Below, one piece after another: positions 43,757 to 51,680 of a DNA stretch of 64,000 nucleotides; positions within the stretch are counted from its first letter, which is position 1, and each line of letters starts with the position of its first letter. Where the stretch lies: NCBI GenBank assembly GCA_026874595.1, contig JAPPUL010000082.1, forward strand, positions 744,001 through 808,000, written 5' to 3'. The stretch is from Sipunculus nudus. Taxonomy: Eukaryota; Annelida; Sipuncula; Golfingiida; Sipunculidae. A model generated the notes under the pieces. It saw nothing but the letters and a program-made list of their open reading frames with translations. It did no database searches and had not been told where the DNA came from. Both the position numbers and the translations under genes were made by a program.

Positions 43757-46507
43757 CTACGGCTGCCACGCAAGCTTTGGCCACTGGCCCGCTACCAAAT
43801 TCTTCCAAAAAGACCTTGACCAGCCCGCATCAGTAAACGTATTTGCCCTAATGTCGGTTTGTTCTATCTTTCTTCCCCCAGAAGCACTTCCCCTTCCAAC
43901 TGCATTAAGACCCGTCTTGTCCAAACAGAAACTGTTTTCTATTGTGCCCGCGTTCTCTCCAACAAGCCCGCCTGTATCGCCCTCTCCCTCAACAGCTCCA
44001 GTTGCATAGCTGTTTGTTACTTTTCCAGCGAAGTGATAGCCAACGAGCCCGCCTATATGGCCCTCTCCCTTAACCCTTCCAGTTGCATAGCTTTCTTTTA
44101 TTGTGCCAGTGTTATATCCAACAAGCCCGCCGGCGCTTGAGTAGCCTCCAGATGCAGACACAGCTCCTTCTGCATAGCTGTTTTCTATTTTGCCTGCATT
44201 GTCTCCAACGAGCCCGCCTGTATCGTCCTCTCCCTCAACATCTCCAGTTGCATAGCTGTTTGTTATAGTGCCGCTCCTACTGGGGTTAGCAGCATTATAT
44301 CCAACGAGCCCGCCTGCTCTTGAGTATTGTCCAGATGCTTTTACATTGCCTTCTGCACGGCTGTTTTTTATTGTGTCCCAGTTCTCTCCAACGAGCCCGC
44401 CGGCGCTTGAGTAGCCTCCAGATGCAGACACAGCTCCTTCTGCATAGCTGTTTTCTATTTTGCCGCGATAGTTATATCCAACGAGCCCGCCTGCTCTTGA
44501 GATGTATCCAGATGCAGTAACCTCTCCTTCTGCACGGCTGTTTTCTATTTTGCCGCTAGAAGAGTTATATCCAACGAGCCCGCCTGCATAACGTCCAGAC
44601 ACATCTCCTGTTGCATAGCTGTTTGTTATTGTGCCGCTAGAGTTCCATCCAACTAGCCCGCCGGCATATATATTTCCCGTAACTGCTCCCGTTGCATGGC
44701 TTTCTTCTATTGTGCCCTCGTTATATCCAACGAGCCCGCCTGCTCTTGAGCTGCTTCCAGATGCAGACACAGCTCCTTCTGCACGGCTGTTTTCTATTGT
44801 GCCCTTAGAGTTATATCCAACGAGCCCGCCTGCTCTTGAGTCTTTTCCCGTAGTCTCTACTTTTTTGTCGCTCTTCACATTCACATTGTCTATTCTTCCT
44901 TTATTCTCTCCTGCTAGCACTCCTATATAACTATTTGAATAAGAAGTAAGATCTACTTCAAGCTTTATACTTAAATCCTTAACTTCTCCATCAGCTGCTA
45001 TCTCCTTTATTAGTCCAACAGCTCCAGATCTAAACGACTTTATTGTTAGCGTCTTATCATTTCCATCTAAAGTTCCACTATATTTATCTACCGTCTCCCA
45101 GTTTTCTAATTCAATGTCAGCTGTTAAACAAATGTTCCCGTCTTTTAACTTCGCTTTTAAATCAGCTGCTGTTGATATAGCAGCATAGCTTTTATCAGGA
45201 CATGTTGCAGCTCCGCTTTGCCCTGCTGCACCGCCTCCTGGCCCTTGTGACCCTGTACCTGTTTGTCCGCTTTGCCCTCCTGCACCGCCTCCTGGCCCTT
45301 GTGACCCTGTACCTGTTTGTCCGCTTTGCCCTCCTGCACCGCCGCCTTGCCCTTGTGACCCTGTACCTGTTTGTCCGCTTTGCCCTGCTCCTGTCCCGCT
45401 TTGCCCTGCTCCTGTCCCGCTTTGCCCTGCTCCTGTCCCGCTTTGCCCTGCTCCTGTCCCGCTTTGCCCTGCTCCTGTCCCGCTTTGCCCTGCTCCTGTC
45501 CCGCTTTGCCCTGCTCCTGTCCCGCTTTGCCCTGCTCCTGTCCCGCTTTGCCCTGCTCCTGTCCCGCTTTGCCCTGCTCCTGTCCCGCTTTGCCCTGCTC
45601 CTGTCCCGCTTTGCCCTGCTCCTGTCCCGCTTTGCCCTGCTCCTGTCCCGCTTTGCCCTGCTCCTGTCCCGCTTTGCCCTGCTCCTGTCCCGCTTTGCCC
45701 TGCTCCTGTCCCGCTTTGCCCTGCTCCTGTCCCGCTTTGCCCTGCTCCTGTCCCGCTTTGCCCTGCTCCTGTCCCGCTTTGCCCTGCTCCTGTCCCGCTT
45801 TGCCCTGCTCCTGTCCCGCTTTGCCCTGCTCCTGTCCCGCTTTGCCCTGCTCCTGTCCCGCTTTGCCCTGCTCCTGTCCCGCTTTGCCCTGCTCCTGTCC
45901 CGCTTTGCCCTGCTCCTGTCCCGCTTTGCCCTGCTCCTGTCCCGCTTTGCCCTGCTCCTGTCCCGCTTTGCCCTGCTCCTGTCCCGCTTTGCCCTGCTCC
46001 TGTCCCGCTTTGCCCTGCTCCTGTCCCGCTTTGCCCTGCTCCTGTCCCGCTTTGCCCTGCTCCTGTCCCGCTTTGCCCTGCTCCTGTCCCGCTTTGCCCT
46101 GCTCCTGTCCCGCTTTGCCCTGCTCCTGTCCCGCTTTGCCCTGCTCCTGTCCCGCTTTGCCCTGCTCCTGTCCCGCTTTGCCCTGCTCCTGTCCCGCTTT
46201 GCCCTGCTCCTGTCCCGCTTTGCCCTGCTCCTGTCCCGCTTTGCCCTGCTCCTGTCCCGCTTTGCCCTGCTCCTGTCCCGCTTTGCCCTGCTCCTGTCCC
46301 GCTTTGCCCTGCTCCTGTCCCGCTTTGCCCTGCTCCTGTCCCGCTTTGCCCTGCTCCTGTCCCGCTTTGCCCTGCTTGTTTCTTGTCCTTACTGTCCTGC
46401 TCTGACCCTTGCTGTCCTCCGTCCTTAACTCCTGTTCCGTCCGTATTCCCGCAGCCAAGCACCAGCACCATAATCGTTAAGATTATTATTAAATACATGT
46501 TTCTCAT
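43757..46507 (-). CDS. GLUG-repeat lipoprotein with 47-copy AGQSGTG stalk (paralogue K)
   Basis: 916 aa, the largest member and probably the first transcribed. Signal MRNMYLIIILTIMVLVLGC (C19), then a linker shared with paralogues A and B (DGGQQGSEQDSKDKKQAGQS). Next are about 330 residues of the heptad SGTGAGQ, then three GGQSGQTGTGSQGPGGGA-type units, the conserved domain (VDKYSGTLDGNDKTLTIKSF) and eleven GGLVG-type GLUG units. C-terminus FWKNLVAGQWPKLAWQP. The stalk is free of charge and aromatic residues and would be flexible. GAGAGGAATAAAT precedes the ATG. Confidence 0.87.
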   Translation of the reverse strand: MRNMYLIIILTIMVLVLGCGNTDGTGVKDGGQQGSEQDSKDKKQAGQSGTGAGQSGTGAGQSGTGAGQSGTGAGQSGTGAGQSGTGAGQSGTGAGQSGTGAGQSGTGAGQSGTGAGQSGTGAGQSGTGAGQSGTGAGQSGTGAGQSGTGAGQSGTGAGQSGTGAGQSGTGAGQSGTGAGQSGTGAGQSGTGAGQSGTGAGQSGTGAGQSGTGAGQSGTGAGQSGTGAGQSGTGAGQSGTGAGQSGTGAGQSGTGAGQSGTGAGQSGTGAGQSGTGAGQSGTGAGQSGTGAGQSGTGAGQSGTGAGQSGTGAGQSGTGAGQSGTGAGQSGTGAGQSGTGAGQSGTGAGQSGTGAGQSGTGAGQSGTGAGQSGTGAGQSGQTGTGSQGQGGGAGGQSGQTGTGSQGPGGGAGGQSGQTGTGSQGPGGGAAGQSGAATCPDKSYAAISTAADLKAKLKDGNICLTADIELENWETVDKYSGTLDGNDKTLTIKSFRSGAVGLIKEIAADGEVKDLSIKLEVDLTSYSNSYIGVLAGENKGRIDNVNVKSDKKVETTGKDSRAGGLVGYNSKGTIENSRAEGAVSASGSSSRAGGLVGYNEGTIEESHATGAVTGNIYAGGLVGWNSSGTITNSYATGDVSGRYAGGLVGYNSSSGKIENSRAEGEVTASGYISRAGGLVGYNYRGKIENSYAEGAVSASGGYSSAGGLVGENWDTIKNSRAEGNVKASGQYSRAGGLVGYNAANPSRSGTITNSYATGDVEGEDDTGGLVGDNAGKIENSYAEGAVSASGGYSSAGGLVGYNTGTIKESYATGRVKGEGHIGGLVGYHFAGKVTNSYATGAVEGEGDTGGLVGENAGTIENSFCLDKTGLNAVGRGSASGGRKIEQTDIRANTFTDAGWSRSFWKNLVAGQWPKLAWQP
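45376..46362. repeat. 47 tandem copies of a 21-bp unit
   Basis: The unit CGCTTTGCCCTGCTCCTGTCC plus-strand repeats at every 21 bp from 45376 to 46362 with no difference that I could find. It encodes SGTGAGQ in the gene frame. Because 21 is divisible by three and no frame contains a stop, all frames in the block stay open, which creates long spurious ORFs on both strands. Confidence 0.95.
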
Positions 46508-46538
46508 ATTTATTCCTCTCTATTGTTAGGTTATATAA

Positions 46539-46567
46539 ATATTAGATACTTAGTAGGATTTAAGCAA
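46539..46567 (-). promoter_or_regulatory. Array promoter, paralogue K
   Basis: TTGCTT (46562-46567), 17 bp, TAATAT (46539-46544); the surrounding leader is nearly identical to that of paralogues B and E. Confidence 0.65.
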
Positions 46568-46656
46568 TAATATATTTTACGCATTAATTAGAGAACCGAA
46601 TCGCTTTGTCTTGGAGTTTATAAAGTTTATAAATAGTATAGCTTGCACAAACATAC

Positions 46657-47394
46657 TTATTTACGTCCTTGTTTAGATAATCCGTCTTGCGCAGCTTTTA
46701 TCTCATCTTCCTCCCCTAGATAGTAAGAGCTCTTTGTCGATAAATCTTCATTTAACTCAAATACTAATGGCACCCCTGTCGGTATGTTTAGGTTTACTAT
46801 CTCACTATCTGATATCTTGTTTAGGTGTTTTACTAAGGCCCTCAAACTGTTTCCATGTGCTGATATTAGTATCCTCTTACCATCTTTTATCTTGGGTACT
46901 ATATTATGATGCCAATAGGGTAGTACACGTTCTACCGTTAGTTTCAAGTTCTCTGTATGCGGAATCTCTTCTAAATCTTTATAACGTCTATCTTTTGTCG
47001 AGGATAACTTATCTGTCTCGCTTAGCCTGGGAGGAGCTATGTCGTAGCTGCGTCGCCATATGTGTACTTGCTCATCTCCGTGCTTTTTTGCCGTCTCGGC
47101 TTTGTTTAAACCTTGTAATGCCCCGTAGTGACGCTCGTTTAAATGCCACGTCTTTATGCACGGTAGCCACAGTAAATCCATCTCATCCAATATTATGTTT
47201 AATGTCTTTATTGCTCGCTTTAAAAGCGATGTGTAGCATATGTCAAATGTATAACCTTCCTTTTTCAATAACCGACCTGCTTCCTGCGCCTCGCTTAAGC
47301 CTCGCTCACTTAAATCTACATCTACCCAGCCTGTAAAACGATTTTGTCTGTTCCATTCACTCTGACCATGACGCACTAGTACCACCTTATACAT
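46657..47394 (-). CDS. gpmA: 2,3-bisphosphoglycerate-dependent phosphoglycerate mutase
   Basis: Interconverts 3- and 2-phosphoglycerate, completing the glycolytic set seen at 7.5-13.7 kb. Phosphohistidine motif [10 protein letters not shown] at residues 6-15, then [15 protein letters not shown], the [16 protein letters not shown] loop with the catalytic Glu, and the second His in [15 protein letters not shown]. 245 aa. ATG is preceded by GGAGG. The 3' end lies close to the start of the lipoprotein array, on the same strand. Confidence 0.95.
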   Translation of the reverse strand: MYKVVLVRHGQSEWNRQNRFTGWVDVDLSERGLSEAQEAGRLLKKEGYTFDICYTSLLKRAIKTLNIILDEMDLLWLPCIKTWHLNERHYGALQGLNKAETAKKHGDEQVHIWRRSYDIAPPRLSETDKLSSTKDRRYKDLEEIPHTENLKLTVERVLPYWHHNIVPKIKDGKRILISAHGNSLRALVKHLNKISDSEIVNLNIPTGVPLVFELNEDLSTKSSYYLGEEDEIKAAQDGLSKQGRK

Positions 47395-47414
47395 GTTTAT
47401 TACCTCCTATACTC

Positions 47415-47975
47415 TATATCCACGCCTTATAATAATATCTGTCCCCTTCCTTATTATTTAAACGTTTTATCACCTCGTAAAACCACCTCGTAAAACCATA
47501 ACTCTGTTTTTAGTTCATTTAAAAAAAAGCCTTAGAAACAGCCTTTTCTCAGCATCGATTATTTGTTTTTACTTATAGCTTAAAGCGATTGGATTATAAC
47601 TTTATATCCACGCCTTATAATAATATCTGTCCCCTCCCTTATTATTTAAACGTTTTATCACCTCGTAAAACCACCTCGTAAAACCATAACTCTGTTTTAA
47701 TTCATTTAAAAAAAGCCTTAGAAACAGCCTTTTCTCAGCATCGATTATTTGTTTTTACTTATAGCTTAAAGCGATTAGATTATAACTTTATATCCACGCC
47801 TTATAATAATATCTGTCCCCTTCCTTATTATTTAAACGTCTTACCACCTCGTAAAACCACCTCGTAAAACCATAACTCTGTTTTAATTCATTTAAAAAAA
47901 AGCCTTAGAAACAGCCTTTTCTCAGCATCGATTATTTGTTTTTACTTATAGCGTAAAGCGATTGGATTATAACTT
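47415..47975. repeat. Three degenerate tandem copies of the 3' end of the FabV-like gene
   Basis: Copies begin at about 47415, 47603 and 47789 (period 186-188 bp) and match the true gene end that begins at 47975. Each starts with the complement of the last codons (KAWI, stop) and continues through about 190 bp, with an extra AAAACCACCTCGT duplication absent from the gene itself. The copies hold no start codon and are not expected to be translated. They explain the whole 580-bp gap between gpmA and the next gene. Confidence 0.9.
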
Positions 47976-49120
47976 TATATCCACGCCTTATAATAATATC
48001 TGTCCCCTTCCTTATTATTTAAACGTCTTACCACCTCGTAAAACCATAACTCTGTTTTAAGTTCATTTAAATCAAGCCTGGGAAACGGGTTTTCGTCTTC
48101 ATCGCTTAGGTTTTTACTTATAGCATAAAGTGCTTGTAAGGAAAGCTCGGGTATACCGGTTACATTAAGGCCTTGGCGGGATAAGAGATTACTAAATATC
48201 TGGCCCATTGTCTTACCTCCAGGTATAAACGATAGAGCACGGGTTTGCATTATTGGAAAGAAGATGTCTATTGCCCGTTTCCTACCTTCTCCGTACCACT
48301 TAGACACTCTCTCCTGGATTATGTCTTTTGGCAGGTATAGACTCGTTGAATATGCTCCTTGGCGGCCGTAGCTTATTGAATCTGGACTTCTGCTTTCTCT
48401 ATCTAAACTGCCTCGCCAATCTGCAAATACTCTAATTTGTATATCTATTCCCGCGTCCTCAAGGGCTTGTGCGTATTCTACTGCCATCTGCCCCATGAAG
48501 AGTTTTGTTGTTTCTATCTCTTTATTACTAAGCTCCTTTAACTCCCATTCAAAAAGTCCCTCATCGTCATAATCCTTGACATATACTTTTGGAAAGCCCT
48601 CCTGCAAGCCTGAACTTGCTGAGGCTACCGTGTTTATATATATTATTTCCTTTGCTTTAACTGCCTTTAGAACTTTTACTATCTCATCAAAATTAGAACC
48701 CTCAAGAGCAAGACCATTATTACTCCAGTAAAATCTATCGCCCAAGTTGTTTTTAGATGCAAGCTCCTTTAGAATTACTCCCGTTTCAAAGCCAAGCGAT
48801 TTTTTAAGATCTCTTGAGAGAATTGTTAAACTCCCACCCTCCTTTACAAGCTCCATAGCCGCACAGGCAAAACTACAGCCAAGTCCTTGTCCTGTTGCTC
48901 CCGCAATCACAAAATGTTTATTCTTAAGCTTCCCTAGATTATAAAAACCCTTTTCTAAAAATTCCTTCTGACTTGAAAGATTTGTCTCTATTAGTTTTTG
49001 TGCTTCCTTTGCAAATTGTTCTATCTCTTCTTTAGTTGGCCTTTGTAGCTGTGGGGCTCCAACCTTGATTCTTAATCCTTCAGTTGCACTTTTGTATGGA
49101 CTTTCTTTGCTGTTGTTCAA
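47975..49120 (-). CDS. Rossmann-fold NAD(P)-binding protein, possibly FabV/enoyl reductase-like
   Basis: 381 aa. FVIAGATGQGLGCSFACAAM (residues about 68-87) is a dinucleotide-binding glycine loop, followed by SLTILSRDLKKS and IIYINTVASAS, as in short-chain-dehydrogenase-type folds. KLFMGQMAVEYAQALEDAGI and the GRQGAYSTSLYLPKDII stretch recall FabV-type trans-2-enoyl reductases, but the canonical FabV motifs are not clear and I do not assign the function. Starts with ATG after AGGAGAATAAAA. Its 3' end has been copied three times downstream. Confidence 0.5.
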   Translation of the reverse strand: MNNSKESPYKSATEGLRIKVGAPQLQRPTKEEIEQFAKEAQKLIETNLSSQKEFLEKGFYNLGKLKNKHFVIAGATGQGLGCSFACAAMELVKEGGSLTILSRDLKKSLGFETGVILKELASKNNLGDRFYWSNNGLALEGSNFDEIVKVLKAVKAKEIIYINTVASASSGLQEGFPKVYVKDYDDEGLFEWELKELSNKEIETTKLFMGQMAVEYAQALEDAGIDIQIRVFADWRGSLDRESRSPDSISYGRQGAYSTSLYLPKDIIQERVSKWYGEGRKRAIDIFFPIMQTRALSFIPGGKTMGQIFSNLLSRQGLNVTGIPELSLQALYAISKNLSDEDENPFPRLDLNELKTELWFYEVVRRLNNKEGDRYYYKAWI

Positions 49121-49244
49121 TTTTTATTCTCCTTTTATAAAAGGTTACTTATATGCATTTGTTATAAATCAACTTAAAGGTATTATTTTTGTTTTTAAAG
49201 AGCAACTATACTATTTTTTTAGTGTTTTATTCTTTATTAGTGTT

Positions 49245-49850
49245 TTATTCTTTTAAAAGTAGCATTTCTATATAACGCCTGGTTTCAAGACTTTCTTTAT
49301 CAAGCAACAGTTCCTTAAATAAAAGCTTGTCAAGCGTATCTATTATAATATTAGTCCTAAGCCCGGAGTTCGTTTTACTTAGATATTCAACTTCAATAAA
49401 ATATCCAAGTCCTTTTATCTTTGCATACTCGATATTTATGTTTGGGTAGCTTTTGTGTTTGAAGAGTTTAACATGCTTTTCCTTCCTAACAAGTTCCTCA
49501 TATCCTATATATGTTATAAACTTTTTGAAGACTTTTATGTCTGATACCAAAAACTCCTTTTCATCGTTTATCTCTGTTGAGCGTATAATGCGTTTAGCTT
49601 TAAAGCATATTGTATATTCTTTGGCTTGTTTTGTGTCTTGTGCTTTACCTTGTTCTTTGTCTTGCTCCCTTATTCGAAATATGTTCTTGTACGTTAGAGT
49701 ATTATTCGTTTTGTTTTTTTTGTCTTTAACTTTGTAGTAAATATCTTTTTTATTATATTCACCAACTAGCTTACACGTTTTATAAAGCCGCTTTAATACA
49801 TCCTCTGCATCCTTAAAACTAAGCCTACACTTTTTTTCTATCTCCAACAT
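49245..49850 (-). CDS. CYTH-domain protein (class IV adenylate cyclase / triphosphatase fold)
   Basis: Begins with LEIEKKCRL, the E-x-E-x-K signature of CYTH triphosphate tunnel enzymes. Later strands carry the charged residues of the tunnel (FRIREQDK, YTICFKAKR, STEINDEKEF, IEVEYLSK). 201 aa. May be a class IV adenylate cyclase or an inorganic or thiamine triphosphatase; the sequence does not decide. The 16-bp start region (ATGTTGGAGATAGAAA) is tandemly duplicated, so the upstream copy supplies the GGAGAT ribosome binding site. Lies 16 bp after the yihY-like gene. Confidence 0.75.
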   Translation of the reverse strand: MLEIEKKCRLSFKDAEDVLKRLYKTCKLVGEYNKKDIYYKVKDKKNKTNNTLTYKNIFRIREQDKEQGKAQDTKQAKEYTICFKAKRIIRSTEINDEKEFLVSDIKVFKKFITYIGYEELVRKEKHVKLFKHKSYPNINIEYAKIKGLGYFIEVEYLSKTNSGLRTNIIIDTLDKLLFKELLLDKESLETRRYIEMLLLKE

Positions 49851-49866
49851 TTTCTATCTCCAACAT

Positions 49867-51195
49867 CTATTTAACCCCGGTGTCTAAAGAAGCCTTCTCT
49901 ATGTCTTTAAAGTTTACCCCTCCAAGTTTTAGTTCGATACCATCTTGCAGTCGAGACCTAATCTCTTCAAAGAGTTTTATAACTTGCTTTTCTTTAACGT
50001 TAATTGATGCTTTGCTCTTATAACTCGTATCAATAAGCTTTATAAGCTCTTTTATATCTATTTGTTCTTTTGGCTTTAATGGCAGATAATATTTTGTATC
50101 TTTTTTATTTGCTTCTGCTATTATAGAAATATCAATTAGCTTATCTGCAATGTCTTCCATATAGACCTGAGATATGTTATTATAATCAGCAAGTTCTGCG
50201 AGGCTTGTTTTGCCACCACCGTCTTCAAACTTGTTTAGTACCTTATATATGGTTGCTGTTATGTAGAACAAAGCTAGTTTATGATCTTCTGTTTTTTTGT
50301 AGAGCTTGTTTTTATACGTTTCTTTGTGTTGCAATATATAGTTTATCTCAACTCCGTAAAGCAATATTACATAAGACAAATATATCCATGTAATGAATAT
50401 GGGTATTATATAAAAGGTTGCGCCGTATATTTGTTTTATTGTCTCTTGTGCCAAATATGATATATATAAACTAAATATGAACTTGCCAAATTCAAAAAGC
50501 AAACCTGCAACTAAAGCACCTATAAATGCCGGTATAATATATACTTTCTTCCTTGGCAAAAAGGCATATATTAAGAAAAAGCCAAGCGTTGTTATTATTA
50601 ATGTAAAACTCTCAAACGAAAAGGCTTTGCCCATTCCCAATTGGTATTTTGAGGTTAGATAAAAGGAAGATATCAAAAAGAAAGGAGTTGCAGTTAAAAC
50701 GCTCCAATATATAAAAAAGTTTTGTATGAAAGGCCTGCCTTTCTTTATGTGCCAAATATGGTTTATGGACTTTTCAAGAATTACTATTATATCGACTGCG
50801 ATAAAGAGTAAAAATATTATCCCAATATAACTTATATTACCTACATTCTCCGAAAAGCTTTGTAGATAAGGCGATAAATTGCCCTCAAGCCCAACTCCAA
50901 AAAGTAGTATTATAACTTGTTTTACATTATCCTGAAGCGTTTTACTTGTATATTCATAAGATGATAAAAACGCAAATACAAGTATAGCAACAGGGACAAC
51001 AGATAGTATAGTTACAAATGATAAGTTACTAGCCTTCTCAAAGCCACGATCAAAATAAAATCTCTTAGCACCTATATAAAAAACATTGAACGTGTGTTTA
51101 AAAAAGCGTTTTAGAGTAGATAGGTTTAGATTAGATAAGATAGTAGAATATTTTGTGATAAAAGAGTCATGACTTTTCATGTTCAGTCGTGCCAT
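49867..51195 (-). CDS. YihY/BrkB family inner-membrane protein
   Basis: Six predicted membrane segments between residues 40 and 290, with the family's ASNLSFVTILSVVPVAILVF start, the NHIWHIKKGRPF loop and YGATFYIIPIFITWIYLSYVILLYGVEINY at the end. The C-terminal 140 residues are cytoplasmic and resemble a winged-helix domain (SLAELADYNNISQVYMEDI), as in many YihY proteins of about 420 aa. The family has no settled function; it was once mis-called ribonuclease BN. Its start overlaps the bactofilin gene by 29 bp, implying coupled translation; an inner ATG at 51180 is also possible. Confidence 0.85.
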   Translation of the reverse strand: MARLNMKSHDSFITKYSTILSNLNLSTLKRFFKHTFNVFYIGAKRFYFDRGFEKASNLSFVTILSVVPVAILVFAFLSSYEYTSKTLQDNVKQVIILLFGVGLEGNLSPYLQSFSENVGNISYIGIIFLLFIAVDIIVILEKSINHIWHIKKGRPFIQNFFIYWSVLTATPFFLISSFYLTSKYQLGMGKAFSFESFTLIITTLGFFLIYAFLPRKKVYIIPAFIGALVAGLLFEFGKFIFSLYISYLAQETIKQIYGATFYIIPIFITWIYLSYVILLYGVEINYILQHKETYKNKLYKKTEDHKLALFYITATIYKVLNKFEDGGGKTSLAELADYNNISQVYMEDIADKLIDISIIAEANKKDTKYYLPLKPKEQIDIKELIKLIDTSYKSKASINVKEKQVIKLFEEIRSRLQDGIELKLGGVNFKDIEKASLDTGVK

Positions 51196-51538
51196 CGTTG
51201 GTCATAGCACAAAGTCCGTTAAGCTGTCCACCTTTTTCTATAACAAGTTCTTTAGTAGTTATACTTCCCGTAACACTTGCACCACTTAGTATATGAACAA
51301 CATTTAAAGCCTTAAGATCTCCTTTAAAACTCCCTTTGTTATAAAAACTATCAATTACTATCTCAGCTTCAATCTCACCCTTAGGCCCAATTGACAAAGC
51401 ACCATCCGGTGCATCCACATGTCCTTTAAGCTGTCCGTCAAATTGTATCAACTTATTAAACTTAAATGTCCCTGTCAAGTTGCAATCTTCTGTTAAGAAC
51501 GTATCAGGAGCTTTTTGTCTGGATATATCTTTTGCCAT
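51167..51538 (-). CDS. Bactofilin family cytoskeletal protein
   Basis: Polymer-forming cytoskeletal protein (DUF583). 123 aa with a right-handed beta-helical core: GTFKFNKLIQFDGQLKGHVD, LSIGPKGEIEAEIVIDSFYN, KALNVVHILSGASVTGSI and TKELVIEKGGQLNG, then a short charged tail. Bactofilins assemble without nucleotide at the membrane and often position cell-wall enzymes. First gene of a short run with the YihY-like and CYTH genes. Confidence 0.9.
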   Translation of the reverse strand: MAKDISRQKAPDTFLTEDCNLTGTFKFNKLIQFDGQLKGHVDAPDGALSIGPKGEIEAEIVIDSFYNKGSFKGDLKALNVVHILSGASVTGSITTKELVIEKGGQLNGLCAMTNDGTTEHEKS

Positions 51539-51680
51539 ATTACCTTCTGTCCTTATTCTTCGTTTATTATGTATGCTAACATATAAAAAGTAGATAATAA
51601 CTAAATCGTTTTTCTAAGTCAATACAAGGTAGTCTTTTTAATTAATGACGTTATGATAATAAGATAAACATTATAAGATC

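Noticed and set aside
45376-46362. CRISPR array
   Set aside because: The 21-bp repeats are contiguous with no spacers, lie inside a coding frame, and no cas gene is present.
45202-46428. Plus-strand reading frames of 408 and 344 residues and a second minus-strand frame of 433 residues
   Set aside because: They exist only because a stop-free 21-bp repeat keeps every frame open; none has a plausible start signal or family, and the lipoprotein frame with signal and domains explains the DNA.
47415-47975. CRISPR or insertion-sequence ends
   Set aside because: The repeats are about 187 bp long, adjacent, and match the 3' end of the neighbouring gene; no transposase or spacer structure.
47975-49120. 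Firm assignment as FabV enoyl reductase
   Set aside because: Only scattered resemblance beyond the Rossmann loop; key FabV motifs could not be placed.
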